Positions 8,767 through 17,319 of a stretch of 64,000 nucleotides of DNA are shown here, in pieces. The stretch comes from Streptomyces roseolilacinus (GTDB taxonomy: Bacteria > Actinomycetota > Actinomycetes > Streptomycetales > Streptomycetaceae). Position 1 is the stretch's first letter. The number at the start of each line of letters is the position of its first letter. Both the position numbers and the translations under genes were made by a program. Below the pieces are notes generated by a model. It ran no database searches. It saw only the letters and a list, made by a program, of their open reading frames with translations, and was not told where the DNA came from. Location: the NCBI RefSeq assembly GCF_014649335.1, contig NZ_BMSV01000005.1, positions 463,493-527,492 on the forward strand. The letters are read 5' to 3'.

Positions 8767-10141
8767 GAGCGGACGGGGAAACCCCCTGCCCCCCGAGGCG
8801 ACCGGGACGACCGGGCGGCCCCTCCACGACGAGGCGGCGGACGACTACTCGCTCACCCCGGTACCCGAGGAGGCGCGCCGCTCCTGGTTCTCCGTGGCGG
8901 TGCAGCGCTTCGGGCAGGTCTCCTCCTTCCAGCAGTTCATGGTGGGCGCCGTCCTGGGCTACGGGATGACGTTCACCGACGCGGTGATCGCCATCACCGT
9001 CGGCTCGGTGATGCTGGAGATCATCACGATCCTGCTCGGCGTCGCCGGAGTGCGGGAGGGCGTGTCCACCTCGGTCCTGGCCCGCTGGTCGGGCTTCGGC
9101 CGCAAGGGCTCCGCCGCCGTCGGCATGCTGGTGGCGCTCAGCCTCGCCGGCTGGTTCGGCGTCCAGAACGGCGTGTTCGCGCAGGGCATGCACGACCTCG
9201 CCGGATGGGCCCCGGAGTGGGTCTGGGCCCTGGTGGGCGGCGCCCTGGTGACGGCCATCTCGGTGTGCGGCTTCACCATCATGGCGTGGACGGCCTACCT
9301 GACCGTGCCGGCGTTCCTCCTCCTCGCCGGCTGGTCGGTGGTGGACACGCTGGCCGGCCACTCGCTGCACGACCTGCTGACCGGGGCCCCGCCGGGGCCG
9401 GTGATGTCACTGGCCGAGGGCACGACGCTGGTGGCGGGCGCGTTCATCCTCGGCGCCCTGATGACCCCGGACATGACGCGCTTCAACCGCCGTCCCTCCG
9501 ACGTCGTCAAGCAGACGCTGCTGGGGGTGACGCTGGGTGAGTACGTGATCGGGCTCACCGCCGTGCTGCTCGGGCACGCCGCCCGCACCGCCGACGTCGT
9601 CGGCATCATCACCACCTCGTCCGGCCTGCTGGGCACGCTGATCCTGACGACGGCGATCCTGAAGATCAACGACTGGAACCTCTACTCGTCCGCGCTGGCC
9701 GCGGTGAACAGCGTCGACGTGCTCCTGGGCCGCCGCGTCGGCCGGCGGGCCGTGACCCTGGTCATCGGCGTGGCGGGCACCGCCCTGTCCGCCGTGGGCA
9801 TCGTGGACGGCTTCACCGGCTTCCTGGAGGCCATCGGGGTGCTCGCCCCGCCCGTGGCCGGGATCATCATCGCCGAGTACTACGTGGTGCGGCGCTACCG
9901 CCCCGCCCTGGACCGGGCCCGCCGCACCGGCCACCCGCCCGAGGGGATCGCCGACTGGCTGCCCCTGTCCCTGGTCTGCTGGGCCGCCGGAACCCTGACC
10001 GGCGAGTACCTGGGCGTCGGCATCCCCGCCATCAACGCCGTCGTGGCCGCCTTCGCCCTGTACGCGGTGGCCGGCCGGGCGCTGGAGGCCCGGCGCTGCG
10101 GCCCCGCCCGCCAGAACCCCCTGCCCGACCGAACGGCATGA
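8753..10141 (+). CDS. NCS1-family (cytosine/purine/hydantoin-type) permease
   Basis: A 462-residue membrane protein with about 12 hydrophobic segments. GTG at 8753 is chosen because GGGAGG lies 6 bases upstream, inside the cyclodipeptide synthase gene, giving a 14-nt overlap. The N-terminus has the soluble NCS1-type region before the first helix (FGQVSSFQQFMVGAVLGYGM). TPDMTRF near the middle and a C-terminal PPVAGIIIAEYYV stretch are typical of CodB-like proteins. The family moves nucleobases, allantoin and hydantoins with Na+ or H+. Tight coupling to the synthase suggests it moves the cyclic dipeptide or a building block; hydantoins and diketopiperazines are both small cyclic diamides. That substrate assignment is inference. 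Confidence 0.88.
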   Translation: MASAESGRGNPLPPEATGTTGRPLHDEAADDYSLTPVPEEARRSWFSVAVQRFGQVSSFQQFMVGAVLGYGMTFTDAVIAITVGSVMLEIITILLGVAGVREGVSTSVLARWSGFGRKGSAAVGMLVALSLAGWFGVQNGVFAQGMHDLAGWAPEWVWALVGGALVTAISVCGFTIMAWTAYLTVPAFLLLAGWSVVDTLAGHSLHDLLTGAPPGPVMSLAEGTTLVAGAFILGALMTPDMTRFNRRPSDVVKQTLLGVTLGEYVIGLTAVLLGHAARTADVVGIITTSSGLLGTLILTTAILKINDWNLYSSALAAVNSVDVLLGRRVGRRAVTLVIGVAGTALSAVGIVDGFTGFLEAIGVLAPPVAGIIIAEYYVVRRYRPALDRARRTGHPPEGIADWLPLSLVCWAAGTLTGEYLGVGIPAINAVVAAFALYAVAGRALEARRCGPARQNPLPDRTA

Positions 10142-10159
10142 CGAGGATCGGAGGCCGAC

Positions 10160-10513
10160 GTGCTGCCCCTGGTGAAGAGGGACGAACTGAAAGCCCGGAT
10201 GGACGCCGGAGAAGTCGTCGTGGTCGACACGATGCCGGTGGCCTACTACGAACGCGAGCACCTGCCCGGCGCGGTGAACATCCCGGGTTTCCCGTACGAG
10301 GAGGCGGCGCGCTTCACCGACGAACTCGCGCCCACCGTACTGCCCGACCGCACCGCCCCCATAGTCGTGTACTGCGCGAACGTCCCGTGCCGCAACAGTG
10401 AACTCGTCGGCGCGCGGCTGGTGTCGCTCGGTTACACGGACGTACGCAAGTACCGCGAGGGGATCGAGGACTGGGTCGCCCACGGTCTGCCGACGCAGAC
10501 CGCCGCGGGCTGA
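10160..10513 (+). CDS. Single-domain rhodanese (sulfurtransferase)
   Basis: A 117-residue protein made of one rhodanese domain. It has the N-terminal VVVVDTM strand, the REHLPGAVNIP motif and an active-site loop starting at Cys72 (C-A-N-V-P-C-R) that would carry a persulfide. A second cysteine in the loop (Cys77) is unusual and could resolve the persulfide. GTG at 10160 follows GGAGG. It lies 18 bases behind the permease gene and is co-directional, so it is probably in the same transcript. A role in sulfur handling or redox signalling with the nearby thioredoxin system is plausible but unproven. Confidence 0.88.
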   Translation: MLPLVKRDELKARMDAGEVVVVDTMPVAYYEREHLPGAVNIPGFPYEEAARFTDELAPTVLPDRTAPIVVYCANVPCRNSELVGARLVSLGYTDVRKYREGIEDWVAHGLPTQTAAG

Positions 10514-10596
10514 ACGAGCCCCCGGGACCCCCTCCCCCCTCCGCACCCGCGTGCGGCCATCCCATCCCGCACCCCCACCCACCGAAAGGAAAGCAG

Positions 10597-11043
10597 ATGA
10601 CGTATCGCCGACTCGCTGTCGCCACCGCGGTAGCAGCGATGCTCTTCGGCGGCACCGCCGCCCCGGCCGTCGCCGCCCCGGCGGCGCCCGTGGCCGAGGC
10701 GCCCGCCGCCGCCGAGATCCCCTCCGTCGTCGAGGTGACCCCGGCCAACTACGAGCAGGTCATGCAGTGGTCCCACACCAAGCCGGTGGTGCTCGACTTC
10801 ACCGCCGACTGGTGTTACTGGTGCCAGAAGCAGAAGCCGTACCTCCAGAAGTACAACACCGAGGACAAGGGCGCCTGGGTGTGGGCGAAGGTCGACGTCG
10901 ACGACAACCCCACCCTGTCCAGGAAGTACGGGGTGCGGGGCATCCCGGCGCTGCTCAACATCCAGAACGGCACGGAGGCCGGTAGCCGCCTCGTCGGCTA
11001 CGACGGTCCGACCTCGCTGCGCACCTGGCTGAACAACCTGTGA
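10597..11043 (+). CDS. Exported thioredoxin-like protein, CYWC active site
   Basis: A 148-residue protein with a typical signal peptide (basic MTYRR, hydrophobic core, AxA cleavage near residue 26). The thioredoxin-fold domain has VVLDFTADWCYWC, with redox cysteines at 73 and 76, and a cis-proline loop RGIPALL around Pro117. It resembles DsbD-gamma or thiol-disulfide interchange proteins and should act outside the membrane. GGAAAG precedes the ATG. It sits in the row rhodanese, thioredoxin, subtilase, thioredoxin reductase. The reductase is cytosolic and this protein exported, so they may not be direct partners. Confidence 0.87.
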   Translation: MTYRRLAVATAVAAMLFGGTAAPAVAAPAAPVAEAPAAAEIPSVVEVTPANYEQVMQWSHTKPVVLDFTADWCYWCQKQKPYLQKYNTEDKGAWVWAKVDVDDNPTLSRKYGVRGIPALLNIQNGTEAGSRLVGYDGPTSLRTWLNNL

Positions 11044-11114
11044 GAACCCGTGTCGCCGCCGCGTCCGCGGCGGCGACACGCCTGCGCGCACCCCTCTTCG
11101 AAAGGCTCACCCCC

Positions 11115-12401
11115 ATGAACAACTCCCTGGTGCGGGTCCTGACGGCGACGGCCGTCGCGGCCGGCGCGGCCCTGTCCGCCGGCCCGGCCTCGTCGGCGGC
11201 CCCGGTGGACCGCCCGCAGTCCGCCTCCTCCGCCGCCACCGTCCACATCGTCGAGGTCAACGGCACCGAGGCCACCAAGGAGGCGATCACCCGGCGGGCG
11301 CAGGAGATGATCGCCGTCCACGGCGGCGAACTGCGGAGGGTGTACCACGCCGCCTCCCAGGCGTTCTCCGTCTCGCTCACCGAGGAGCAGAAGACCTCCT
11401 ACTACAAGGACCCCCGCGTCGACTCGATCACCGGTGACCGCGTCTACCGGGTCGCCGGGAAGCAGCAGGCCGTCCGGGGGCCGGGCGTCACGCGGGTGGC
11501 GTCCGGCGGCATCCAGATATCACCGCCCTCGTGGGGCCTGGACCGCATCGACCAGCGCGACCTGCCGCTGGACGGCGTCCACCGCTTCCCCCACGGCACC
11601 GGCGCGGGAGTGGACACCTACATCGTCGACACCGGAGTGCGCGTCGGGCACCGGGAGTTCCTGGGCGGCCGGGCCCGCGGCGCCTACGACGCCATCCGCC
11701 AGGGCCCCGGCGGCGACAGCGACTGCAACGGCCACGGCACCGCCTCCGCCGCCACCGCCGCCGGGCTGTGGACCGGCGTCGCCAAGGGCGCCACCGTGCA
11801 GTCGGTGCGCGCCTTCGGCTGCGACGGCACCGGCACGCTGGAGCACATCATGTCCGCGATCGACTGGATCACCGCCCACGCCGACGGCCCCTCCGTGGTC
11901 AACCTGGGCTTCTCCGGCGAACCGGGTTCGGTTCTCGACCTCCAGCTCTACCAGATGACCGGCAAGGGCATCGCGTACACCGCGGCGGCGGGCAACGGCG
12001 ACGGCTCGGGCAACGGCGTCGAGTCCTGCGAGACGACCCCCGCCCGGCAGACCACCGCCATCACCGTCGCCGCCACCGACCGCGACGACAGGCGCCCGAC
12101 CTGGTCCAACTACGGCTACTGCGTGCACCTGTTCGCCCCCGGCACCGACATCACCACCGCCGGCGCGCGGAGCGACGGCTCCTACGTCAGGCTGACCGGC
12201 ACCTCCGCGGCCACCGCCGAGGTCACCGGGGCGGCGGCCGTGTACCTGGCCCGCCACCCCGACACGACACCGGTCGAACTGGACCGGGCGCTCGCGGACG
12301 CCGCCACCGAGGGCCGTGTGCGGGACGCGGGCCCGGAGTCCCGCAACCTGCTGCTGTACACCGGCCCGTCCGACGCCACGGCGGAAGGCGACCGGCGGTG
12401 A
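11115..12401 (+). CDS. Secreted subtilisin-like serine peptidase (S8) with atypical serine motif
   Basis: A 428-residue preproprotein: signal peptide to about residue 29, an I9-type inhibitory propeptide (about 42-113), then the S8 catalytic domain. The Asp motif is IVDTGV (Asp172), the His motif NGHGTA (His207), the oxyanion Asn lies in AAGNGDGSG (Asn294), and the nucleophile is Ser364 in [11 protein letters not shown]. The usual form is GTSMATPHVAG, so the Met, Pro and His positions are changed; activity may be altered. The substrate strand VVNLGFSG also deviates. It overlaps the thioredoxin reductase start by GTGA at 12398-12401. Likely exported and self-processed. Confidence 0.85.
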   Translation: MNNSLVRVLTATAVAAGAALSAGPASSAAPVDRPQSASSAATVHIVEVNGTEATKEAITRRAQEMIAVHGGELRRVYHAASQAFSVSLTEEQKTSYYKDPRVDSITGDRVYRVAGKQQAVRGPGVTRVASGGIQISPPSWGLDRIDQRDLPLDGVHRFPHGTGAGVDTYIVDTGVRVGHREFLGGRARGAYDAIRQGPGGDSDCNGHGTASAATAAGLWTGVAKGATVQSVRAFGCDGTGTLEHIMSAIDWITAHADGPSVVNLGFSGEPGSVLDLQLYQMTGKGIAYTAAAGNGDGSGNGVESCETTPARQTTAITVAATDRDDRRPTWSNYGYCVHLFAPGTDITTAGARSDGSYVRLTGTSAATAEVTGAAAVYLARHPDTTPVELDRALADAATEGRVRDAGPESRNLLLYTGPSDATAEGDRR

Positions 12402-13375
12402 GCGGCGACGTCCGGGACGTCGTCGTCATCGGATCGGGTCCCGCCGGCTACACCGCCGCCCTCTACACCGCCCGGGCCGACCTCCGCCCGGTGGTCCTGC
12501 GCGGCAGCACCTTCGTCGGCGGCGCCCTGGCCACCACCACCGCGGTGGAGAACTACCCGGGGTTCCCCGACGGCGTACAGGGGCCCGACCTGATGGACGC
12601 CATGGCCGCGCAGGCGGAGCGGTTCGGCGCCGAACTGGTCGACACGGAGGCGGTCGCCGTCGAACTGGCCGGGGACGTCAAGAGGATCACCGACGACGCG
12701 GGGCGGGAGCACCGGGCCCGGGCCGTCATCGTCGCCACCGGGACGAGCCACCGCAAGCTCGGCCTGGAGAAGGAGGACGAGCTGTCCGGGCGGGGCGTGT
12801 CCTGGTGCGCCACCTGCGACGGGTTCTTCTTCCGCGACCACGACATCGCCGTGGTCGGCGGCGGCGACACGGCCCTGGAGGAGGCCACCTTCCTGAGCCG
12901 GTACGCCCGTTCGGTCACGGTGGTCCACCGGCGGGGCGCCCTGCGGGCCTCCAAGGCGATGCAGCGGCGGGCCCTCGCCGACCCGAAGGTCTCCTTCGCC
13001 CTCGACCGCGAGGTGGCGGCCCTGCACGGCGACACCGGTACGGGCCTGACCGGCCTCACGCTCCGGGACACGGCCACCGGGGCGACCGAGGAACGGGCGG
13101 TGACGGGGCTGTTCGTCGCCATCGGCCACGATCCGCGCAGCGGGCTGTTCGCGGCACGGCTCGCCCTGGACGAGGCCGGGTACGTGCGGGTGGACGCCCC
13201 GTCGACCCGTACCAGCGTGCCGGGCGTGTTCGCGGCGGGCGACGTCGTCGACCGGGTCTACCGCCAGGCCGTGACGGCGGCCGGCACCGGGTGCGCGGCC
13301 GCCCTGGACGCCGAGCGGTACCTGGCCGAGCGCGGCGACAGGCAACTGTCCCGGCAGCTCCCGGCGCTCCGGTAG
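12398..13375 (+). CDS. trxB: Thioredoxin-disulfide reductase
   Basis: A 325-residue flavoprotein that passes electrons from NADPH through FAD to a thioredoxin-type disulfide. It has the FAD motif GSGPAG (12-17), the redox pair Cys137-A-T-Cys140 in WCATCDG, the NADPH motif [10 protein letters not shown] (about 154-163) and the C-terminal FAD motif VFAAGD. Length is normal for the low-molecular-weight class. GTG at 12398 overlaps the subtilase stop. Housekeeping trxB is normally paired with trxA near the chromosome origin, so this is probably a paralogue. Dithiol oxidases of the GliT/HlmI type share this fold, so a role on a small-molecule disulfide cannot be ruled out. Confidence 0.92.
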   Translation: MSGDVRDVVVIGSGPAGYTAALYTARADLRPVVLRGSTFVGGALATTTAVENYPGFPDGVQGPDLMDAMAAQAERFGAELVDTEAVAVELAGDVKRITDDAGREHRARAVIVATGTSHRKLGLEKEDELSGRGVSWCATCDGFFFRDHDIAVVGGGDTALEEATFLSRYARSVTVVHRRGALRASKAMQRRALADPKVSFALDREVAALHGDTGTGLTGLTLRDTATGATEERAVTGLFVAIGHDPRSGLFAARLALDEAGYVRVDAPSTRTSVPGVFAAGDVVDRVYRQAVTAAGTGCAAALDAERYLAERGDRQLSRQLPALR

Positions 13376-13458
13376 GACCCCGCCGGGCCCGTCCCGTTTC
13401 CCGGTACCGGCCCCCCACCGGTCCATCCCCACCCGGGACGCGGCGCGGCGGCCCGTAC

Positions 13459-13502
13459 CGGGGCGGCCCCGGAAGGCGGAACAGCCGACCGGGGCCGCCC
13501 CG
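13459..13502. terminator. Bidirectional hairpin between trxB and a convergent reductase gene
   Basis: A 14-bp GC stem (13459-13472 with 13489-13502) and a 16-base loop lie between two convergent stop codons. It has the form of a shared terminator. Confidence 0.7.
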
Positions 13503-13510
13503 GGGGCCGG

Positions 13511-14155
13511 TCACCTCCGCCAGAACAGGTGGTGGGTCACCCCGCTCGGGCTGGGCACGACCTCCAGGTGGAACCGGTCGAGCAGTTCGTCGGGTGTCTC
13601 CCAGAGCCGCAGCCCGGACCCGAGGCGCACCGGTGAGACCGCCACGTGCAGGGTGTCGACGAGGTCGGCGTCGAGGAACTGCCGGATGGTGGTGACCCCG
13701 CCGCCGAGCCGGACGTCCTTGCCCCGGGCCGCCTCCCGCGCCCGGTCGAGGACCGCGGCCGGGTCGCCTTCGACGAAGTGGAAGGTGGTGTCGGAGAGCG
13801 TGAACGAAGGACGCCCGTGGTGCGTCATGACGAACACCGGGGTGTGGAACGGGGGTTCGTCCCCCCACCAGCCGCGCCACTCGTGGTCGTGCCAGGGTCC
13901 GCGCTGCGGCCCGAACTTGTTGCGGCCCATGATCTCGGCGCCGATGTCGCGCGCGTAGTCCCGCGTGAAGTAGTCGTCGAGGCCCCGGCTGCCCCCGGGA
14001 TCGGTGCGCATGGGCCAGCTCGCCGTGGCACCGGCCCAGGCGAACAGCCTCTCCGGGTCGACGTGGCCGAACGGCCTCTCGAAGCTCTGGTCCTCACCGG
14101 CGCCGACGCCGTCACTCGAGACGTTGAAGTTCTGGACCCTCAACAGCTGGGTCAT
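13511..14155 (-). CDS. Dihydrofolate reductase-like (RibD C-terminal domain) protein
   Basis: A 214-residue single-domain protein of the RibD_C / bacterial dihydrofolate-reductase-like family. It shows an N-terminal LRVQNFNVSSDG strand, an EIMGRNKF motif, a VFVMTHH strand and a C-terminal GGGVTTIRQFLDADLVD helix. These are the usual landmarks of a NADPH-binding Rossmann-like fold. GGGAGG precedes the ATG. Members are widespread single genes in actinobacteria with mostly unknown substrates. No riboflavin or folate gene is adjacent. Confidence 0.85.
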   Translation of the reverse strand: MTQLLRVQNFNVSSDGVGAGEDQSFERPFGHVDPERLFAWAGATASWPMRTDPGGSRGLDDYFTRDYARDIGAEIMGRNKFGPQRGPWHDHEWRGWWGDEPPFHTPVFVMTHHGRPSFTLSDTTFHFVEGDPAAVLDRAREAARGKDVRLGGGVTTIRQFLDADLVDTLHVAVSPVRLGSGLRLWETPDELLDRFHLEVVPSPSGVTHHLFWRR

Positions 14156-14380
14156 GTGTTCCTCCCGTGGTTTCCGACAACACCGGTAGGACTCCTGGGA
14201 CCGGGCGAACTCATCGCCGCGTCCGCGTCCGGCCGGAGACCGGGCCCTGCCGGCCCGGGGGCGGGGGGCGTCCCGCCCGGTCCCGGCGGTCCTCGTCGGA
14301 TGCGTCCGCCGGTGTGCCCGGTCGGGTGGTGTACCGGGTCGGGCGGTGCCGTGGCTGCGACCACCGCCCGACCCGGAGCC

Positions 14381-15562
14381 TCACGTCTGCGGTACGAGTC
14401 CGGGGTGGGTGACCTGGGGCTCGTGCTCGCAGGTGTCGTCGATCCCGTAGGTGTCCCAGGCGGGGAACGGGTCGGCGTCGGGGTGGCTTTCACCCTCGGA
14501 CATCAGGCAGTCCCCTAGCGCGGCCCGGAGGGCCTCCGCCCGCAGCGCGGTGCCGATGAAGACGAGTTCCTGGCCCTGGGCGGCGGTCTCGTCGTGGGCG
14601 CCCGAGGGCTCGAAGCGGGCCACGGAGCCGGCCTGCGACCACAGGCCGATCACGTTCGGGCGGCCGGCCAGCCGGAAGAACCCCTTGGAGCGCAGGACCT
14701 GTCCGAACTCCCCGCTGTCGAGGCCCTCGGTCACGAAGGCCCACAACCGCTCCGGGTGGAACAATCGGTCGGAGCGGAAGACGGTCGAGGAGATGCCGTA
14801 CTCCTCCGTCTCCGGGACGTGGTCGCCGTTGAGCTCCATGACCCAGCCGGGTGCCTGCTGGGCCCGCTCCACGTCGAAGAGGCCGGTGCCGAGGACGGCA
14901 CCGAGGTCCACGCGCCCGCGGGTGGCGGACACGAGGCGGGCCACCGGGTTGAGGCGGGTCAGGACGGCCCTGAGCCGGTCGGCGCTCTCGTCGTCGACGA
15001 GGTCGAGCTTGTTGAGGACGATGACGTCGGCGAACTCGACCTGGTCCATCAGCAGGTCGCTGACGGTGCGTTCGTCCTCCTCGTACTGGTCGAGCCCGCG
15101 CTCGGCGAGCCCGTCCCCGCCTCCGAGCTCGGGCAGGAAGTTCGCGGCGTCGACGACCGTGACCATGGTGTCGAGCCGTGCCAGGTCGCCGAGGGTCGCC
15201 CCGTCGTCGCGCGGGAACGCGAAGGTCGCGGCGACGGGCATCGGCTCGCTGATGCCGCTGGACTCGATGAGGAGGTAGTCGAAGCGGCCCTCTCGGGCCA
15301 GCCGGTCCACCTCCTCCAGGAGGTCGTCGCGCAGGGTGCAGCAGATGCACCCGTTGGTCATCTCGACCAGCCGCTCCTCGGTGCGCGAGAGGGCGGCCCC
15401 GCCGTCGCGCACGAGCGCGGCGTCGATGTTGACCTCGCTCATGTCGTTGACGATGACCGCGACGCGCAGGCCTTCGCGGTTGCTCAGGACGTGGTTGAGC
15501 AGGGTCGTCTTGCCCGCTCCGAGGAAGCCGGACAGGACGGTCACGGGGAGGCGGCCGGTCAT
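14381..15562 (-). CDS. CobW/COG0523-family GTPase, probable zinc metallochaperone
   Basis: A 393-residue G3E GTPase. It has the Walker A motif GFLGAGKT (12-19), the metal-binding CICC motif at 72-75, a NKLD guanine-specificity motif near 195, and an acidic C-terminus containing CEHEP that may also bind metal. COG0523 proteins in Zur regulons (YciC, ZigA, ZNG1 type) are thought to deliver zinc when it is scarce. The start at 15562 lies five bases behind the stop of a cysteine-free bL32 gene and downstream of a candidate Zur box, which strongly points to the zinc-starvation response. Confidence 0.9.
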   Translation of the reverse strand: MTGRLPVTVLSGFLGAGKTTLLNHVLSNREGLRVAVIVNDMSEVNIDAALVRDGGAALSRTEERLVEMTNGCICCTLRDDLLEEVDRLAREGRFDYLLIESSGISEPMPVAATFAFPRDDGATLGDLARLDTMVTVVDAANFLPELGGGDGLAERGLDQYEEDERTVSDLLMDQVEFADVIVLNKLDLVDDESADRLRAVLTRLNPVARLVSATRGRVDLGAVLGTGLFDVERAQQAPGWVMELNGDHVPETEEYGISSTVFRSDRLFHPERLWAFVTEGLDSGEFGQVLRSKGFFRLAGRPNVIGLWSQAGSVARFEPSGAHDETAAQGQELVFIGTALRAEALRAALGDCLMSEGESHPDADPFPAWDTYGIDDTCEHEPQVTHPGLVPQT

Positions 15563-15567
15563 GCCCG

Positions 15568-15738
15568 TCAGCCCTCGGGACGCAGCAGGCCGCGCTCGTA
15601 CGCCTTGACCAGGCGCTGCGGCACCAGGTACGCGGAGCCGTCCACGGTGAGGGGCACCAGCTGCGTCGCGGTGGCCTTCCACTGGGCGCGGCGGTGGCGG
15701 GTGTGGGAGCGGGACGTCCTCCGCTTGGGTACGGCCAT
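15568..15738 (-). CDS. rpmF: Ribosomal protein bL32, cysteine-free (zinc-independent) paralogue
   Basis: A 56-residue protein starting [20 protein letters not shown], the standard bL32 N-terminus. It lacks all four zinc-ribbon cysteines. Such C-minus ribosomal proteins replace the zinc-binding form during zinc starvation and are repressed by Zur in Streptomyces. It is shorter than normal ORF-calling cut-offs, but its start, position and the downstream CobW gene make it convincing. A candidate Zur operator lies about 40 bases upstream. Confidence 0.93.
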   Translation of the reverse strand: MAVPKRRTSRSHTRHRRAQWKATATQLVPLTVDGSAYLVPQRLVKAYERGLLRPEG

Positions 15739-15777
15739 GGTTCAGGTCCTCTCTGGATGAGCGGACCCAAAGTTATA

Positions 15778-15795
15778 TGAAAATGGATTCCATTA
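15778..15795. promoter_or_regulatory. Candidate Zur operator
   Basis: TGAAAATGGATTCCATTA forms an imperfect palindrome around GGATTCC and resembles the actinobacterial Zur consensus (TGAAAATGATTTTCA type). It lies 40-57 bases upstream of the bL32 start, in an AT-rich island. Zinc-bound Zur would be expected to block transcription of rpmF and the CobW gene here. Confidence 0.75.
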
Positions 15796-15833
15796 CCAAC
15801 TCGGTGGGGTCGTCGGGCGCGGAGGGCGCGGCT

Positions 15834-15866
15834 GCAGGCGCCCGCTCGGTGTGAGCGGGCGCCTGC
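15834..15866 (-). terminator. Strong hairpin after small secreted repeat protein gene
   Basis: A perfect 14-bp stem (15834-15847 with 15853-15866) and a 5-base loop lie 25 bases behind the stop codon of the minus-strand gene at 15891. Confidence 0.75.
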
Positions 15867-15890
15867 CCGGTTCCGAGGGGTGGTGCGCCG

Positions 15891-16256
15891 TCAGGCCCAG
15901 CGCTCCGCCGCGTGGGCGTTGTCGTACCTGACCTGGGCGCGGACGGAGGGGGTGACGCACACGTAGTCGTTGGGCCGGGCCTCGCGCCAGACGTACCCCT
16001 GTCGGCAGACGTACGATCCGGGCAGCCAGCGCTCGCTGGCGTGGGCGTTGTCGTTCCTGGCCTGGGTGCGCTGACTGGGGCGCACGCACACGTAGTCGTT
16101 GGGGGTGGCCTCACGCCACACGTATCCCTGTTTGCACCATCGGGCCTGCTGCGGTGTGGCGGCTTCCGTGGTGAGCGGTGCCGTCATGACGCTCGCTGCC
16201 GCCGCCATCGCCGCGGCGACGACGGTCAGTCGGCGGGGCCGGGAGTTCATGCTCAT
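15891..16256 (-). CDS. Small secreted protein with two CxQGYVWREA-type repeats
   Basis: A 121-residue exported protein. The ATG at 16256 is chosen because GGAGG sits at the right distance; an earlier ATG lies inside that site. A signal peptide covers about the first 33 residues. The rest consists of two copies of a roughly 40-residue unit, each with CxQGYVWREAxPNDYVCVxP followed by a QxRxDNAHAxERW tail. Two cysteines per unit probably form a disulfide. This repeat occurs in actinobacterial extracellular proteins, often fused to enzymes. Its function is not known to me. Confidence 0.8.
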   Translation of the reverse strand: MSMNSRPRRLTVVAAAMAAAASVMTAPLTTEAATPQQARWCKQGYVWREATPNDYVCVRPSQRTQARNDNAHASERWLPGSYVCRQGYVWREARPNDYVCVTPSVRAQVRYDNAHAAERWA

Positions 16257-16426
16257 GGTGACCTCCATGAAGGGATCGTTCGAGCAGATGAACGATTCGA
16301 TTCACGGTAGGGCGGCGGTCATGGCGCTGCCATTCGATGCGTCCGTTCGGGTGACGGCGTGAGAGGGGAGGGCCTCTCCTGCGGGGCCCTTCGGGGCCCG
16401 GCCCGGTACCCGGGAGAGCCCGGCGC

Positions 16427-16945
16427 CTACGGCACGGGACGGAGGCGGAAGCGCGTGTAGTCCTCGAAGACGGCCACCGGCACGAAGCCCAGCCGCCGGA
16501 GGAGGGCGGCACTCCTGTCGTTGCCGTGCGTGACGCCGGCGAAGATGTCGGTGGCCCCGAGCTCGCGTGCCGCGTACGCGTACGCGGCCGCACACGCGGC
16601 TGTGGCGTGACCCGAGCCGACGTGGGCCTCGCCGAGCCAGTAGCTCGTGCCGTAGCGCGGTGGGGCGACGGCGACCAGATCGACCCGGCCGATCAGTTCG
16701 CCGTTCCACCGGATCCCGTAGCGCCGGCCGGGAGCGGGGTCCTCGCCCAGGTGCCGGCGGGCCCAGCCCGGGGTGGCCTCGCTCTCCGCCCGGTAGTCGC
16801 CCAACCGGCCGAGGTGCTCGCGGTTTCCGTCCAGCAGCGCGTAGTACGCATCCGCGTCTTCGAGCGTCAGCTCACGCAGGACCAGGCCCGGGACCCGGGT
16901 GGGGACCTCCGGGACCGGGACACGGGGCACCGCGGACTCCGTCAC
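16427..16945 (-). CDS. GNAT-family N-acetyltransferase, RimJ/RimL type
   Basis: A 172-residue GNAT protein. Landmarks are LVLRELTLEDADAYYALL near the start, a GIRWNGELIGRVDLV central strand, a GSGHATAACAA acetyl-CoA-binding turn and a GNDRSAALLRRLGF helix. This matches the RimJ/RimL group that acetylates protein N-termini or small amines. It is a single gene; the substrate is unknown. Confidence 0.85.
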   Translation of the reverse strand: MTESAVPRVPVPEVPTRVPGLVLRELTLEDADAYYALLDGNREHLGRLGDYRAESEATPGWARRHLGEDPAPGRRYGIRWNGELIGRVDLVAVAPPRYGTSYWLGEAHVGSGHATAACAAAYAYAARELGATDIFAGVTHGNDRSAALLRRLGFVPVAVFEDYTRFRLRPVP

Positions 16946-17204
16946 GACACAGAACGTAGGACGGGACCTCCGCCGCGATCAACAGCGGGGGAGGGGGAGG
17001 GACCACGGGCCTGCCGTGGAGACGCCGTCCCTCCTGGCACCTCCGGCAGGTCCGCCGGGTCCGCCGGGTCGAGGAACGGGGGACGCGGACCGGTGGGCGG
17101 GAGGCCGCGGCGTGACGCGGTCACCGCACCGCCTCACCCCGTCCCGCGCCCACACACGCCGGCACCTGCCCGTGCCGTCCCCACCCCGCCCCGTGACACA
17201 CGAA

Positions 17205-17238
17205 ACCCCCGCACCCGGTACGACCGGGGTGCGGGGGT
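17205..17238. terminator. Hairpin in a gene-free stretch
   Basis: A stem of about 14 bp with one bulge (17205-17218 with 17224-17238) lies 80 bases behind the stop of the minus-strand gene ending at 17320. The remaining part of the 374-base gap (16946-17319) shows no coding signature. Confidence 0.65.
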
Positions 17239-17319
17239 CCCGCCAGCGGCCAGGCGCGCTGCCCGGAGGCTCCCGGAGCGCTTGCCGGGAGGAGGGGAAG
17301 CGGACCGCTTCCCCTGCGG

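Noticed and set aside
12398..13375. Calling the thioredoxin reductase a dithiolopyrrolone/gliotoxin-type dithiol oxidase
   Set aside because: Its CATC motif, NADPH motif and length are those of ordinary TrxB, and no NRPS for such disulfides is nearby; left as a remote possibility.
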